Origin: Phallusia fumigata
Lineage: Eukaryota > Chordata > Ascidiacea > Phlebobranchia > Ascidiidae
Direction: 5' to 3'
Assembly (NCBI GenBank): GCA_008931825.1
Contig: QXVZ01023231.1
Coordinates: 1-21,833 of the forward strand
Length of the DNA stretch: 21,833 nt
This document shows, piece after piece, positions 8,378-18,533 of the stretch. Position numbers and translations under genes: made by a program. The notes beneath the pieces were generated by a model. The model had not been told where the DNA came from. It made no database searches and saw nothing but the letters and a program-made list of their open reading frames with translations. How positions within the stretch are numbered: the first letter of the stretch is position 1; each line of letters begins with the position of its first letter.

Positions 8378-9252
8378 ATGAACAGAAACAATTTGGATGA
8401 TGGTGAGAAGCTAGCATTTCTAAATGGGCTGCAACAGTTTTTGGAGGATAAAGGGTAAAAAAAATTATTTGGATGATTTGTCCCAATAAAAAGACTTAAT
8501 GCAATAATTGACGTTAGTGATTTGTTACACATCGAAGGCTCTAAATGTGCATACCTGCTTTTTACCACATTGTATGTGGTTAATTTGTGTTTACCACATT
8601 GCATATGTCTAATTTTGCCCCCAACAATGCAAAATCAGTTTTTACCTTAGTTATATGTAAATTAAACAATCTTGTGTTTATGTTTTAGAAAAGTTCTTTT
8701 TCCGTATCCAAGACTTGCAGGAAAGATAATTGATTTACATGATCTGTACAACAGGGTAACATCATTGGGTGGATATTTAAAGGTAATAAACTAGTGTGTG
8801 TTGTCTAAACAGTTTAAATTTCAGATTATTGTTGTACTTTGGTATTAGTTTTTCTCCAAAAATGGGGTATGCGTTATGTCAAATAGACTTTTACCACTAC
8901 TGTTTTTGATAGTAACAACCTCATTTAATAATTTTGTTATTTATTTGTGTCTGTATTTATTTGCAGGTTACAGACAAAGAACTGTGGGATGATTTTTTGC
9001 TGGACTACAAATTTCCCGTAATTTCATCAACATTGACATTTGGTTTGAGAACAATATATCAAAGGTATCAGACTAAAATTGTTTCTTGTTACTGGTTTTA
9101 AAAAAAATGTTAATAGACTTAATGCATGCTGGTAAATTCTAGATATCTTGAAGAGTATGAAAGAGTTCATTATTTTGGAGATGATGAAGTTCCCAAGAAG
9201 CCAAGGTTCGACGCTTCCATTAAACGGTTACGTAACCGTTTGTTTATCAATG
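8378..9252 (+). other. ARID2: ARID DNA-binding domain of ARID2 (exons 1-4)
   Basis: Exons 1-4 encode LAFLNGLQQF, the LHDLYNRVTSLGGYLKV helix-loop segment, ELWDDFLLDYKFP and LRTIYQRYLEEYERVHYFGD. These match the ARID helices of ARID2, including the GG(Y/F).KV turn, the tryptophan in KELWDD and the YLEEYE helix. The domain binds AT-rich DNA with little sequence preference in this subfamily. Exon 4 continues into a shorter linker than in vertebrates. Confidence 0.9.
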
Positions 9253-12200
9253 GTATGTCATTGGCTTACTATAAGGATGTGTATTTGCTCTGTTGCTTAG
9301 ATGTTTGCTACTATATCAGCAATAAATATCTTTAGCAATTAAATGCAAGATAAATGCTGGGGCAAAATGATACGTTTTGGAGCAAGGCTGGTCACATTTA
9401 TGTTTATGTATTTACTCATGGCATTTCTTTAGTTAGTTTAGCCTCTTAAGGATTAATGAAGGTAAAAACTTTTGTCTAATGTTTGGTTGCTTTCGATTTT
9501 AACTTTTTCTATGCCCCTATGTGAATCAGGCAAAATTGTCATTATTCGGTAGTAATTATGGGTCCCATTCCAAAGAGGACACATACTGTTTTTACTTTGT
9601 CTAATGGAGCTTTGTTGCTCCTGTTTAGTGAAAAAAATTGTTTAAATTTGCATTTGCATTGCGCGTGTGTGGGGACGAATACAATATGCAATAAAATGAG
9701 CCATCTTCCAGTGGTTTTTAGGGTGTCACATGGGATATTTTTGCTATTTTGCTTTATATATTTTAAACATTGTTTTTTCAGAGCGTGATCGATTACAGTT
9801 TGGATTGAGTGCTACTCGACTGTCAGAGCCAAGATTTGCTACAGATATAAGTGATTATGAAAGAATTGCTTTTTCACTAACTTCTGGTTTGCCAAATGAG
9901 GTTGATTTTGCAATAAATGCATGCACACTTCTCTCTGGTGAATCCAGACATGTGCTGAGGCTTTCACGTTGCCCCCAACTTCTTGAAGCATTGTTGTTAC
10001 ACGCTGGAATATCTTCTTCTAGTAAGTGGGTTTGTAGCATACAATTTAAAACAAAAGCTTGTAAGCCCTATAAGTTTTCAGTTTTTTTGTTTACATTATT
10101 TTCTTTTGCAGATGTAAACTCATATAAACCGATTGGATATACCTGGAAAAATAGGACAGGCCATAATTTTTCACAGTTTTGGAAGCAGACTGTTTGCAAT
10201 CAGGACTTATTGATGGAAATGTTTCCTGAATGTTCTGATACGGCTTATTCACAAAAAGCAAACTCAATGTGTGATTGTGGCAACCAAAGAGTATCAATTG
10301 AGAAAAATCCTAATTGTACCACAGAAATGGATGTGGAAACATCTCATAGTAAGAACAATATGATCATCTATAACCAAATATAAAGTGTAGATTGCCCTTG
10401 TTTAGACACTATTTAAATAAACTTGTAAAATAAAATTTGGATTTGAATCCCTATGATTGAACTGTTTGAACATCCCTACTTATAAAGATAGTTTAATTCA
10501 AGATTTAAAACTGTTTCAGTTGGTTGCAAAAAGTTGTTATCCAAAAAATGCCACAGTTGGTCGGCTGTTTTCCAGTCCAAAAGATGTCTTGGTGTGCAAG
10601 ACTATGAAGGGCAACGTATCCTGCAGGTAATAAATAAATAATTTTTCAAATTATGTGTATTTTGGATTTGTTTGTTATGTTAGGTCAAACCAGTCATACT
10701 ATTATTTTAACGTGTTAGCAGTGTTTACTGACAACATGTCCACTTTTAACTTTTGTAAAACTATATTAGTGCCTTTACAAGCTGGAGTTTGTTAAGAGTG
10801 GATATCCAATCCATTTTAGGGCTCACCTACAAATATTTTTGTTTTTTGGCAGATTGCGTTAGTTCTGCTAAACTTGTCATTTGAAAATTTCAACATATCT
10901 CTGCTTGCCAACAATAAATCACTTGTGCGGTTTGTTTTTCTCTGCATTCATTCCAATTATTCTTCTCTTCGACAAACAGGACTTGACATTCTGGGCAATG
11001 TTTCTGCGAGTGTAAGTGAAAGTTGTAAAAAAACTTGTTGCAATTAAAGTGCCAAATACCTGTGTATTGGGGTAAATATAAATTTTTTTTGCAGATGAAC
11101 GTTGAAAACTTGGGTCTTAAAATGATGCAATGCACATATGTGACTGTTGAGCGATGCATTAAATCACCTGACAAATTTGACAAAATTAGAGGTAACCTAT
11201 GTGTAATGTTTAAAAGTGTTTTCCAATGAATTTTTTTTTTATTCCAGGATTTGAAGTTTTGGGAAATCTGTGCAAATCACCACCAAACAAAGACACTTTG
11301 TTAATTTCTATAAGTGATGATATTTTTAAATCATCAGTGTTGCTTCTGACTATAGGAGACATTGAACTTGCACTTGCTGCAATTGAAGCACTTTACACTT
11401 TGTCCAAACTTGGTGAAGAGACCTGTACAAGGATAGCACTTATTCCTGGAAGCATCGGTGTGTTGGCAATTTTAAGATAAATTTAAATAAGGTTTTTGCC
11501 AAATTGTGAATGAAGTGTTTAAAGAATGATTTGGTGAAGTGTCTAAAGCTATTTGCAGGCCTTGACATACTGTGACTTTGCTAAGTTGCAGTTACGTACA
11601 TCAATTTTATTGTGTGATTATAAATAATCTTATATTAGTACATAACACACCAAAATTTAGCTAAAATGTGGCAAAGCTTACCAACCCTAATCTGTGTAAT
11701 TATACAATAAATCAGAGGTAAATAATCAGGTTAAAAACTACTTGTCTGATAAAGATTTTTGTGTGATGTTTCCTGACTTTAAGACCTTTGTTTTGTCTAG
11801 ATGTCCTGGTGTGTTTGATAACATTCAATGTAAGGACCCTAGGATCAAGTCAACTTTCCGCAATTCGAATTGCAAGAAGGATAAGCCCCCCAACTATTTC
11901 TCAACCACCACATCAAAGAGTGGTTCCCCCAGCAGCTTTACCTAACTATCCTGGTAAGTTTCACTGTTACAGACTGAAATATTTTGTCCACCCAAATGTA
12001 ATTACTTGTAACATGGCATTCTAAAAACCTTTAATACAACAGGTTTAAATAGAAACTCTTTGTGTGGTAAATTTACTTTATAATGGATTAGAAATCAGAA
12101 TGTTGCTGCTTTGGAGGAATGTCCAAAATTATATCAGTTTAACTCAGGATAAATAATGATTTAAATAATGTAGAATGTAATGTTTTTTTCCCAACTGACT

Positions 12201-15200
12201 TACAAATCCAAAAATTGTTTCAATTTTGAAACAGCTATTTTTACCAGTGGATTATCTTGTTGTTTATTGCAATGCGACTTGTTTGATTGCATTTTGAGCT
12301 CAAAATCCTCCCCCCCCCCACTGTTCTGCTCTCAGTGCATAATTAAACAATGTGAAGGGGTAACTGTTTTAAGTAAAAGATCACAATGCATCACTAGCAG
12401 AGACCCAGATGTTGGTGCTTGCCAAAACCAGTTTGGTAAAATCCACCAGCTCCGATATATGGGCAATACTTTCGGCACACCTTGTAACATTAATTTNCAG
12501 TGGATTATCTTGTTGTTTATTGCAATGCAACTTGTTTGATTGTATTTTGAGCTCAAAATCCCCCCCCACTGTTCTGCTCTCAGTGCATAATTAAATAATG
12601 TGAAGGGAGTAACTGTTTTAAGTAAAACATCACAATGCGTCACTAGCAGAGACCCAGATGTTGGTGCTTGCCAAAACCAGATTGGTAAAATCCACCAGCT
12701 CCAATATATGGGCAATACTTTCGACACACCTTGTAACATTAATTTTTTGTTTTTTAGTTCCACGTGTAATTCACCCTCACCATACGAAACCAACACACCT
12801 TATTGGTTCCCATTACCAAGCGCCTAGACCTCACCATCCAGCACATGCAGCACAGACCACATTGCCCAATCAGACTCAAGTGCAACATCTTCCGATGCCA
12901 GTTAACCCTGGTTTGGCCAAACCTGCTAATCCACCAAAGCAGCCAAACAGGCCAATTGGTGCTGGTCCCACATACACACACTCAGAGACAACTACAGTCC
13001 CTCCGGTTTTTCATTACATGCCAGCACCACCCTCGGACATTGTTTTGGACAAGAGTCCTGAATCATTTGCACAGTTGTGGTAAGATGATATATTATGAGT
13101 ACATTTGATTTTAATTATATGTTGTGTAGTTTTTTTTGTACACTATTTTTAAATACTCTTTTAGTAGTCAGTGCTTTTCACCTTATAAATGGTTTTGATA
13201 GGGCTTGGGCCACTTACGAGCAATGTGGAAATGATGATGGAAGTGTTCCCAGGGTTCAGTTGTTTGCTGATTATGCCACAGCTGCCAGCCGATATGGCAT
13301 GTGCAGCAAAAATCAAGTGTTGCCTGCTGCTGAGTTTGGCAGATGTCTTCAAAGAGTGTTTTCCAACACTGCTTCTAGGTATGTGTTGGTTGCATAGGAT
13401 AACAAATAATTTTGTGGCCACAGGTGTTTGTTGATTGATCCCTCTCTTTTTATACATATGCATTGATATACATGTCATTTGTTTGTTGTGAAGGCTGTTC
13501 AATGATTGCAACGCTCAACCAATGTACCACATCACTGGAATACGAAAGCGACAAACCCCCCTTCCAGTTCCTGGATACCACCCGCAAGTTCCACTGAACA
13601 TTCCAAACCCAAAACATTCTGCCAACTCTGCTTCCACTAGTCAATCTGTTGCGACATGTCTATCAAATCCAAGTTCATCAAGCCACAACGCTCCAATTAC
13701 TTCCATTGGTGCTTCTAATTCCAATTTACCTTTGCCCATTTCTGACAATGACACTAAAGCCTTGCCCCTGAACAATAAAGAGGGCCATGCGCCCCCTTTG
13801 ATAAGGTCCACTCACATTGGAACATCTCCAACAAAAACTAGTGAAGCAGAAAAAACAAATGGTGATGGATTGCATCATGTTGCAAATGGTTTACGAACAA
13901 TAGACAATAAGTTAGACAGCGAACATGAAGATGACATCCACCTACCTGGCTCTTCTTCCTTACCAGCAGATGGTAATAAATTGTTTTCAGGGAAGCAACA
14001 AGTTAATGGTGAAGTTAATACCCTTCATCAACCAACATGTAAATCGTCTGCACTTACATCAAAGGATGTTGAATCCACTGATGCACACCAAGTACACTGT
14101 GAAAGCCTCGGAGGCAAACCTGATAGGAAAGCACAGATAAATTGTAAAATCCCCAGAGAACCTATAAATCATATTGACAGTACTCCCATTGCGAATCATA
14201 TTAACAGTGATCACAAACCTGCAAAGACTGAAGAACTAAAACCAGAAGTTGTGTGCAATGGCTTTCCTGAAGATGAAGGCACAAGTAACACAATGTAAGT
14301 TGGGGTGAGAATTACTAGTTTTGTGGAGCTGATTATTTTCTAGATTGGCAGAAATGCTTCTTAAGCTATTGTTGTGCACCTCCTCAGGTTATTAAGGCAC
14401 ATGTTAAAATTCCTGAGTTGCAAAATATTTTCCAAGTTCTATGCTGTAATGAACGTTTTGTTCTTAATGTTGATATCCCACTTCCAGAATTTCACCAAAC
14501 AAAACTGCAGCTGATTCCAACATACCACCAGCGTATGAAATGAATGGTTCCTTGTCCCCATCTAATGAAATGCATCAGAAAAACTGTGTTTCAGAAGTAA
14601 AAATTAACCAAAATCCCATCAGAATAGATGAAAGAAATGCACCACTAAAAACCTGCGAGTCTAACAACATCTCTGTGAATGAGTGCCAAGTTGCAAAAGT
14701 AAGTTATGTTGTTTTAGTTAAATGAAACTGTCGCTGAAGTATATTGCACAACTGATAATTAAATGGGACAAAAACATTTCAATAAAAGGTTTTTATTTCA
14801 AAACCAATCTTACCCAAAATATTTAATTTAGTTATGTGATAAAAGCACGACAACATCTTTTAATATTTATCCTTGTAATGTTTATCCCTTCCCTTAGACA
14901 GACATGCTGTTTGTGTTCTATCCTTGAGAAGTAATGAAGCAATGTAACATTTGATTTGTTAGGTTGCCAACGTAACTTCCCCACAGACATCACCAATTGG
15001 TCCAAATCAACTACAGAAATATTACAAAGTGCAGAAGACTTCATCAGATGAAGTTGTATCTGCACAAGTGGAAAACAACACATCAACCACACTTGTTGTT
15101 GGGCTGGGCTCACAATCTGAGACTACTAAACCAAAACACACTTCAGCGACAAACTGCATTGTTGCTAAACCCTTAATCCCTTCAACATCACAGCCCCTTG

Positions 15201-17162
15201 GTGGCGGTAATGAGACACAGACTTCTAAAACTCCCCAGGTAGGAAAAAACTTGAGAAAAACATTTTAAAGTCAACCTTTCTCTTTTTTACCGACAACATT
15301 TAGGGATTGTCAAAACCTGGTTATAAAATCCCCCCAAAACTTTTTAAACAGCAATATTTAATAAAGTAAGTCACCCAGAAGTTTCCTATTTTGATAGTTG
15401 GTACAATGCAAAGTATTTAGAAGCATATTTTACTAATCTAAATGTGTCCATTACTTCTCATTGTTTGATTAAAATTTCAGCCTGATTGGCCAATTAACTA
15501 CCATTACAGACCCAAATACATGTTTAACTGTTGCAAGTTCTGTCGAAATGGAAAACAATGCGATGAGTAGAGAGTGACTGACAGGTTTAGGAGCCAAGCA
15601 GAACAGCGCTTAGCAGTTGGTATCCCCAGACTGCTATTACACACATAAAGGGGCATTTATTCAGGGCGGCCAGGCAGTCCTGTCAGTGACTAAAATTAAG
15701 CTGTAATTGCACAGTGGTAACCTCAATGGTTTATTGCGATGAAGAAAACAGTGAGCCAACACAGCAACTTTATTTAATTGTTTTTATTATTAGTCCTGCT
15801 ACTTCGCTGCTGTATGGTCAGTATTGATCTAAATACTTGTATGAATCCTAAATGCTACCCCTCCCACTGCATAGGGAGTGAATGACATGTTATCTGACAG
15901 ATGCATTCCATTGGAATATGTTACACCACTGATTTACACATAAAATAGGCTTTTCCTTGGGCTGCTTGGCAGTCATTCGGTTTGTAAAAATCATCTGTGA
16001 TTGTGTAGTGGTAAGAGCTATACCACGCTGTAAAAAAACTGTATGTTACAGTAACACTGCTCCTATTTACATTTAGTTCTCTACAGTACACTAGCATCTA
16101 AGCTTGTTTGGTCTGTCAAAGGGCAAAATATTGTTGTTAGGAAAGGAGTTTGTTGCTCAGTTTGCTGCTGCTCGGCCAAAGGTTACTACAGGTCAACCTA
16201 TTGCTTAATGTGGCTATAGGGTTTAAATCATGCTTTTGACATAGATATTATAGTTGGCATGGTGTTTACATTTGTTAGTTCCATTAGAATTTAGTTTCTC
16301 CTCTGATTGGTAAATAATTTTCAGCTTGTTCAAAAATTATATTTGGCATTTAGAGCGGTTTGAAAAGAGGACATGAAGTTGGTGACGAGGCCACACATCG
16401 AAAACAACCACGAATAGAAGTGGAAACGTTAATTCCAACAACCAAACCTGTAACACCTGTTCACAATCAAACAAACTCGAATGAGATGCCCACAGCTGTT
16501 GTAATTCCTAATTCCAACCCCAACCACTTTCCTCAACCAAAACCTACCTCTGGACCATCTGTACCACAAGGTTCACTTCTTCCTGGTCAAAGGAAACCAC
16601 CCCCAATTGATCTTATGGCCCCCAATGCATCATTGATGGTGCTGTTTCGCAACAGTGGAAAACAACCGTTTGAAGATTTTTCAGTAAGGAATTTTAGCAC
16701 AATTATGAATTTGCTGCAATAACATGTGAAACTGAAAGAATAGCCTTCCAGTTATAATTTTGTCTTTCTGCAGGATGACAAGGAGGATCCTATTAGCAAA
16801 AGCATTAGATTAACTGCTGCTTTAATTTTAACCGACATTGCCAAGTTTTGTGACCATGGTCGAAGGTAAGTTACAAATCCCATATAAAAGTTTGCTCGTT
16901 AACCTTCTTGCATTTAAAGTTTGTCACTTCAGTTCCCTAATTTATGTGTGACACTATAGCATCGTAAGTATAATTTTGTCATGGTGTTTTAGAAACTTGG
17001 GTATTTATAATAATGTTTAGAAAACTATCATAATTAAATGACCTTCCTGTTGTTCGTTTTAGTCTCCTACAGCGACACGAGTCTTGGTTCGCGCAACTTG
17101 CGATGAGTGGAATGGATTGTTCGCCTAACCTCGCCAAGCTGCTTGCTGAAATGGACAGATAG
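8378..17162 (+). CDS. ARID2: ARID2 (BAF200), DNA-targeting subunit of the PBAF chromatin remodeller, 19 coding exons, 1296 aa
   Basis: Exons: 8378-8454, 8689-8782, 8967-9064, 9143-9252, 9782-10021, 10112-10348, 10520-10626, 10853-11011, 11095-11191, 11248-11457, 11801-11953, 12758-13079, 13202-13378, 13494-14294, 14488-14698, 14963-15238, 16354-16683, 16774-16865, 17063-17162. All junctions are GT-AG and every phase matches, giving 3891 nt with stop TAG. Domain order is that of ARID2: ARID (about 10-105), armadillo-like helices with the hallmark SGLPNEVDFAINACTLLS (about 145-525), a His/Pro-rich linker, an RFX-type DNA-binding domain (about 625-715), a long Ser/Thr/Asn-rich region, a basic KRGHEVGDEATHRKQPR segment (possible nuclear signal) and the conserved C-terminal block DPISKSIRLTAALIL. 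Human ARID2 is 1835 aa; most of the difference is disordered sequence, and the C2H2 fingers are not found. The ATG at 8378 is chosen because it directly precedes the ARID fold at the same distance as in vertebrates. Intron 11 contains a false duplication around an N. Confidence 0.93.
9222..9241. repeat. Perfect 20-bp palindrome inside ARID2 exon 4
   Basis: AAACGGTTAC followed by GTAACCGTTT is a perfect 10+10 palindrome in coding sequence for IKRLRNRLF. It may simply reflect codon choice. Confidence 0.9.
9782..11953 (+). other. ARID2: Armadillo-like helical region of ARID2 (exons 5-11)
   Basis: The region runs from ERDRLQFGLS through SGLPNEVDFAINACTLLSGE, YTWKNRTGHNFSQFWKQ, QDYEGQRILQIALVLLNLSF, LRQTGLDILGNVSAS, IRGFEVLGNLCKSP and DIELALAAIEALYTLSKLGE to SIDVLVCLITF. 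Each block has a clear counterpart in vertebrate ARID2 in the same order, and it is the most conserved part of the protein. In PBAF this region docks on the core of the complex. Exon 6 carries a lineage-specific Cys/Asn/Ser-rich insert after MEMFPECSD (about residues 255-285). Confidence 0.85.
12244..12745 (+). repeat. Tandem near-identical copies flanking an N in ARID2 intron 11
   Basis: Copy A is 12244-12496 and copy B is 12498-12745; the single N at 12497 lies exactly between them. Both begin CAGTGGATTATCTTG and end GTAACATTAATTT. They differ by scattered single-base changes and by the length of a C run (near 12310 and 12563). This is most simply two alleles of one segment placed side by side at a contig join. 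It lies fully inside an intron and does not affect the protein. Confidence 0.85.
13037..13569 (+). other. ARID2: RFX-type winged-helix DNA-binding domain of ARID2 (exons 12-14)
   Basis: The joined exons read SPESFAQLWAWATYEQ, then VQLFADYATAASRYGM, LPAAEFGRCLQRVFSN and MYHITGIRKRQTPLPV. The pattern W..A.YE (first helix), the L...Y...A turn, the FG..L..VF recognition helix and the GI(R/K)(K/R)R wing are those of the RFX domain as found in ARID2. It follows a His/Pro-rich linker encoded in exon 12. The DNA target of the ARID2 RFX domain is not defined by the sequence. Confidence 0.88.
13570..15238 (+). other. ARID2: Long disordered Ser/Thr/Asn/Pro-rich region of ARID2 (exons 14-16)
   Basis: About 410 residues without predicted fold, rich in Ser, Thr, Asn, Pro and Lys, encoded by most of exon 14 (801 nt, the largest exon) plus exons 15 and 16. 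In vertebrate ARID2 the matching region is longer and Gln/Ser/Pro-rich. No repeat unit or zinc-finger pattern was seen. Confidence 0.75.
15481..15570 (+). other. Candidate alternative terminal exon in ARID2 intron 16
   Basis: A good acceptor (TTTGATTAAAATTTCAG, ending at 15480) opens a 29-codon frame that joins exon 16 in phase 0 and ends at TAG 15568-15570. The peptide ends YMFNCCKFCRNGKQCDE, a small cysteine cluster. If used, it would give a short ARID2 form without the conserved C-terminal block. No usable donor is seen within it, so it could only be a last exon. There is no clear poly(A) signal close by. It may equally be a chance frame. Confidence 0.2.
15573..15720 (+). repeat. Dispersed repeat, copy 1, in ARID2 intron 16
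   Basis: This segment begins AGTGACTGACAGGTT and ends GCACAGTGGTAA. It aligns over its length with 15877-16014, sharing ACACATAAA, GGGC.GC..GGCAGTC and CTGT.ATTG....AGTGGTAA in the same order. The copies are old and diverged. The family is not identified. Confidence 0.5.
15877..16014 (+). repeat. Dispersed repeat, copy 2, in ARID2 intron 16
   Basis: This is the second copy of the repeat at 15573-15720, in the same orientation, beginning AGTGAATGACATGTT and ending GTGTAGTGGTAA. It makes intron 16 (1115 nt) the longest ARID2 intron in the window. Confidence 0.5.
16620..17162 (+). other. ARID2: Conserved C-terminal helical block of ARID2 (exons 17-19)
   Basis: The end of exon 17 with exons 18 and 19 encodes NASLMVLFRNSGKQPFEDFS, DDKEDPISKSIRLTAALILT, AKFCDHGRSLLQRHESWFAQ and LAMSGMDCSPNLAKLLAEMD before the TAG at 17160-17162. 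It matches the last segment of vertebrate ARID2 closely, including the (I/L)RLTAALIL helix and RSLLQRHE. This independently fixes the 3' end of the gene. Confidence 0.88.
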
Positions 17163-17587
17163 CACGTCAACAACATCTAGCCAGCACGCAATGTTACTTG
17201 GGACGGTGTTGTCCCTTTACCTCCACTACTTCACACGCGATTTTCGTTGCGTCTATTGCCTGTCTGAACAACTCCTTTGTTTTCCTTCTATTTTTCGGTT
17301 GCCGAACGCAAGGTGTATTGCAAACTTTCTTTCGGAGAAATCACCTTTTCAAACTGAAAGAGCTGCGTCGTTAGCAGTGTCGAAATTTAAACAGTTTTCG
17401 TGCAACTATTATTGATGCAGTAAATCGGACCGACAGTTTTTCGACTGTTGTCGTTTTTTCTGAATTGTTATTTATTCCACTCTTCGTGGCGTGGCTATTC
17501 CAACGCCCAACACAATGGAAGGGTACGATTGTCGTCGTTTGTACGAAGTGAATTATTATATTTTCTAAGGAAAAGAGAATGCGTACC

Positions 17588-17593
17588 AATAAA
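17588..17593 (+). terminator. ARID2: Poly(A) signal of ARID2
   Basis: AATAAA on the plus strand lies 426 nt after the ARID2 stop and is the first canonical hexamer downstream of it. The 3' UTR 17163 to about 17610 holds no convincing open frame. Confidence 0.65.
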
Positions 17594-17669
17594 GCGTATT
17601 TATAAAAATGATTTTTTCATCAGACAGCTTTAAACTGAAACTTACATTATTTTTGTTCCACTATTGCAG

Positions 17670-17839
17670 AATGCAGCTTACTACTGGTCGTACCCCACGA
17701 AAAGTGAACGGTCAGTTTGTTACCGGATTGTTTCAGGCCTGTCCAAACTTTTAGCTGGTAAATTTTTATGTGAAGAAAGTTATTACGGTCAACAAACGTT
17801 TTTTTGGAAATCGAATTCTAGACAAGTTCATTTGTAATG
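17670..17839 (+). other. Acceptor-led open segment downstream of ARID2, nature unknown
   Basis: A strong acceptor (TTTTGTTCCACTATTGCAG) ends at 17669, about 80 nt after the ARID2 poly(A) signal. Two frames open from it: one without ATG that stays open for over 50 codons, and an ATG at 17671 giving a 27-codon peptide ending at TAG 17752-17754. In ascidians such an acceptor could mark a trans-spliced downstream transcript, but no family is recognised and chance is likely. Confidence 0.15.
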
Positions 17840-17845
17840 TTTCAT

Positions 17846-17859
17846 GTGACGTCACCAAT
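17846..17859. promoter_or_regulatory. CRE palindrome joined to a CCAAT box
   Basis: GTGACGTCACCAAT contains TGACGTCA (17847-17854) and overlaps a CCAAT word on the plus strand. It is the exact reverse complement of 374-387. No start codon of a recognised gene is close, so its role as a promoter is a guess. Confidence 0.3.
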
Positions 17860-18533
17860 CGGGCTGGGCAGAACTGAGAAGCAAAAAAATTATTAGATCC
17901 ACAGACAACAACTTCTTCGCTATACTCTTTGGTTATTGGTTTTATTAATCGTAACGCCAAGTAGTTATTTGACCCGACTTCTGTTTGAATCAAAATAATA
18001 CCCTACTTAGGCTATATATGAAATTAAAAAAGTTTTCATAACGAATACAATTGCCATGTTTGTGGTTTATACATATCCTTTTCAATTGGTTAACAGTGCA
18101 AAAAAGGTGGCACTTGGTAAGCCACGCTTCTAGTTTGAATTTGTTTGAGTTGAGTTTATTTCGCTCGGTGAAAGAAATAATACCCACCCAATTTCACTTA
18201 AACAATCACCAAGCCTCACCAAGCCGGAAATAGCCCCGCAACGTTGAGACGTTATAAGGCGCGAAAAAAAGTAGAAGCGAAATTTGGTTGGGAATAAAGT
18301 GGAACAGATTTTTTTACTTCGGATCGCCAGGCTACAAGAATAAAACAGAATTCAGCAAATAGACTTATTCTTACAACAATTGTTCAGGCCAGGTGACAAC
18401 AAACGTGTCAAGTATCAACGGTCCCCTTGGTTTTGTGCCAAACGTCGTTTTTTAATTCCTATTTGTTTTATTTTTGAAATGAAAAATATTTTAAGATTTA
18501 TGCTGGCGTGGCAGTTTAATTATTTTTTCTTAC
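17860..18533. other. Intergenic, no convincing gene
   Basis: Open frames exist on both strands but none shows similarity or a consistent exon chain. A minus-strand open stretch follows a possible acceptor near 18334, in a phase that could continue the candidate minus-strand gene, but its peptide is not recognisable. Confidence 0.3.

Noticed and set aside
8564..8580. ACCACAT-TGT-ATGTGGT inverted repeat in ARID2 intron 1
   Set aside because: A 7-bp stem in an AT-rich intron, with a partial direct repeat at 8591; too small to interpret.
9730..10383. A 217-codon open frame that looks like one gene
   Set aside because: It is ARID2 exons 5 and 6 with the stop-free 90-nt intron between them and intron sequence at both ends. 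Conserved splice junctions explain it better.
12332..12796. Long minus-strand and plus-strand open frames crossing the N at 12497
   Set aside because: They owe their length to the duplicated allelic segment and include an unknown base; the coding similarity seen is only to their own second copy.
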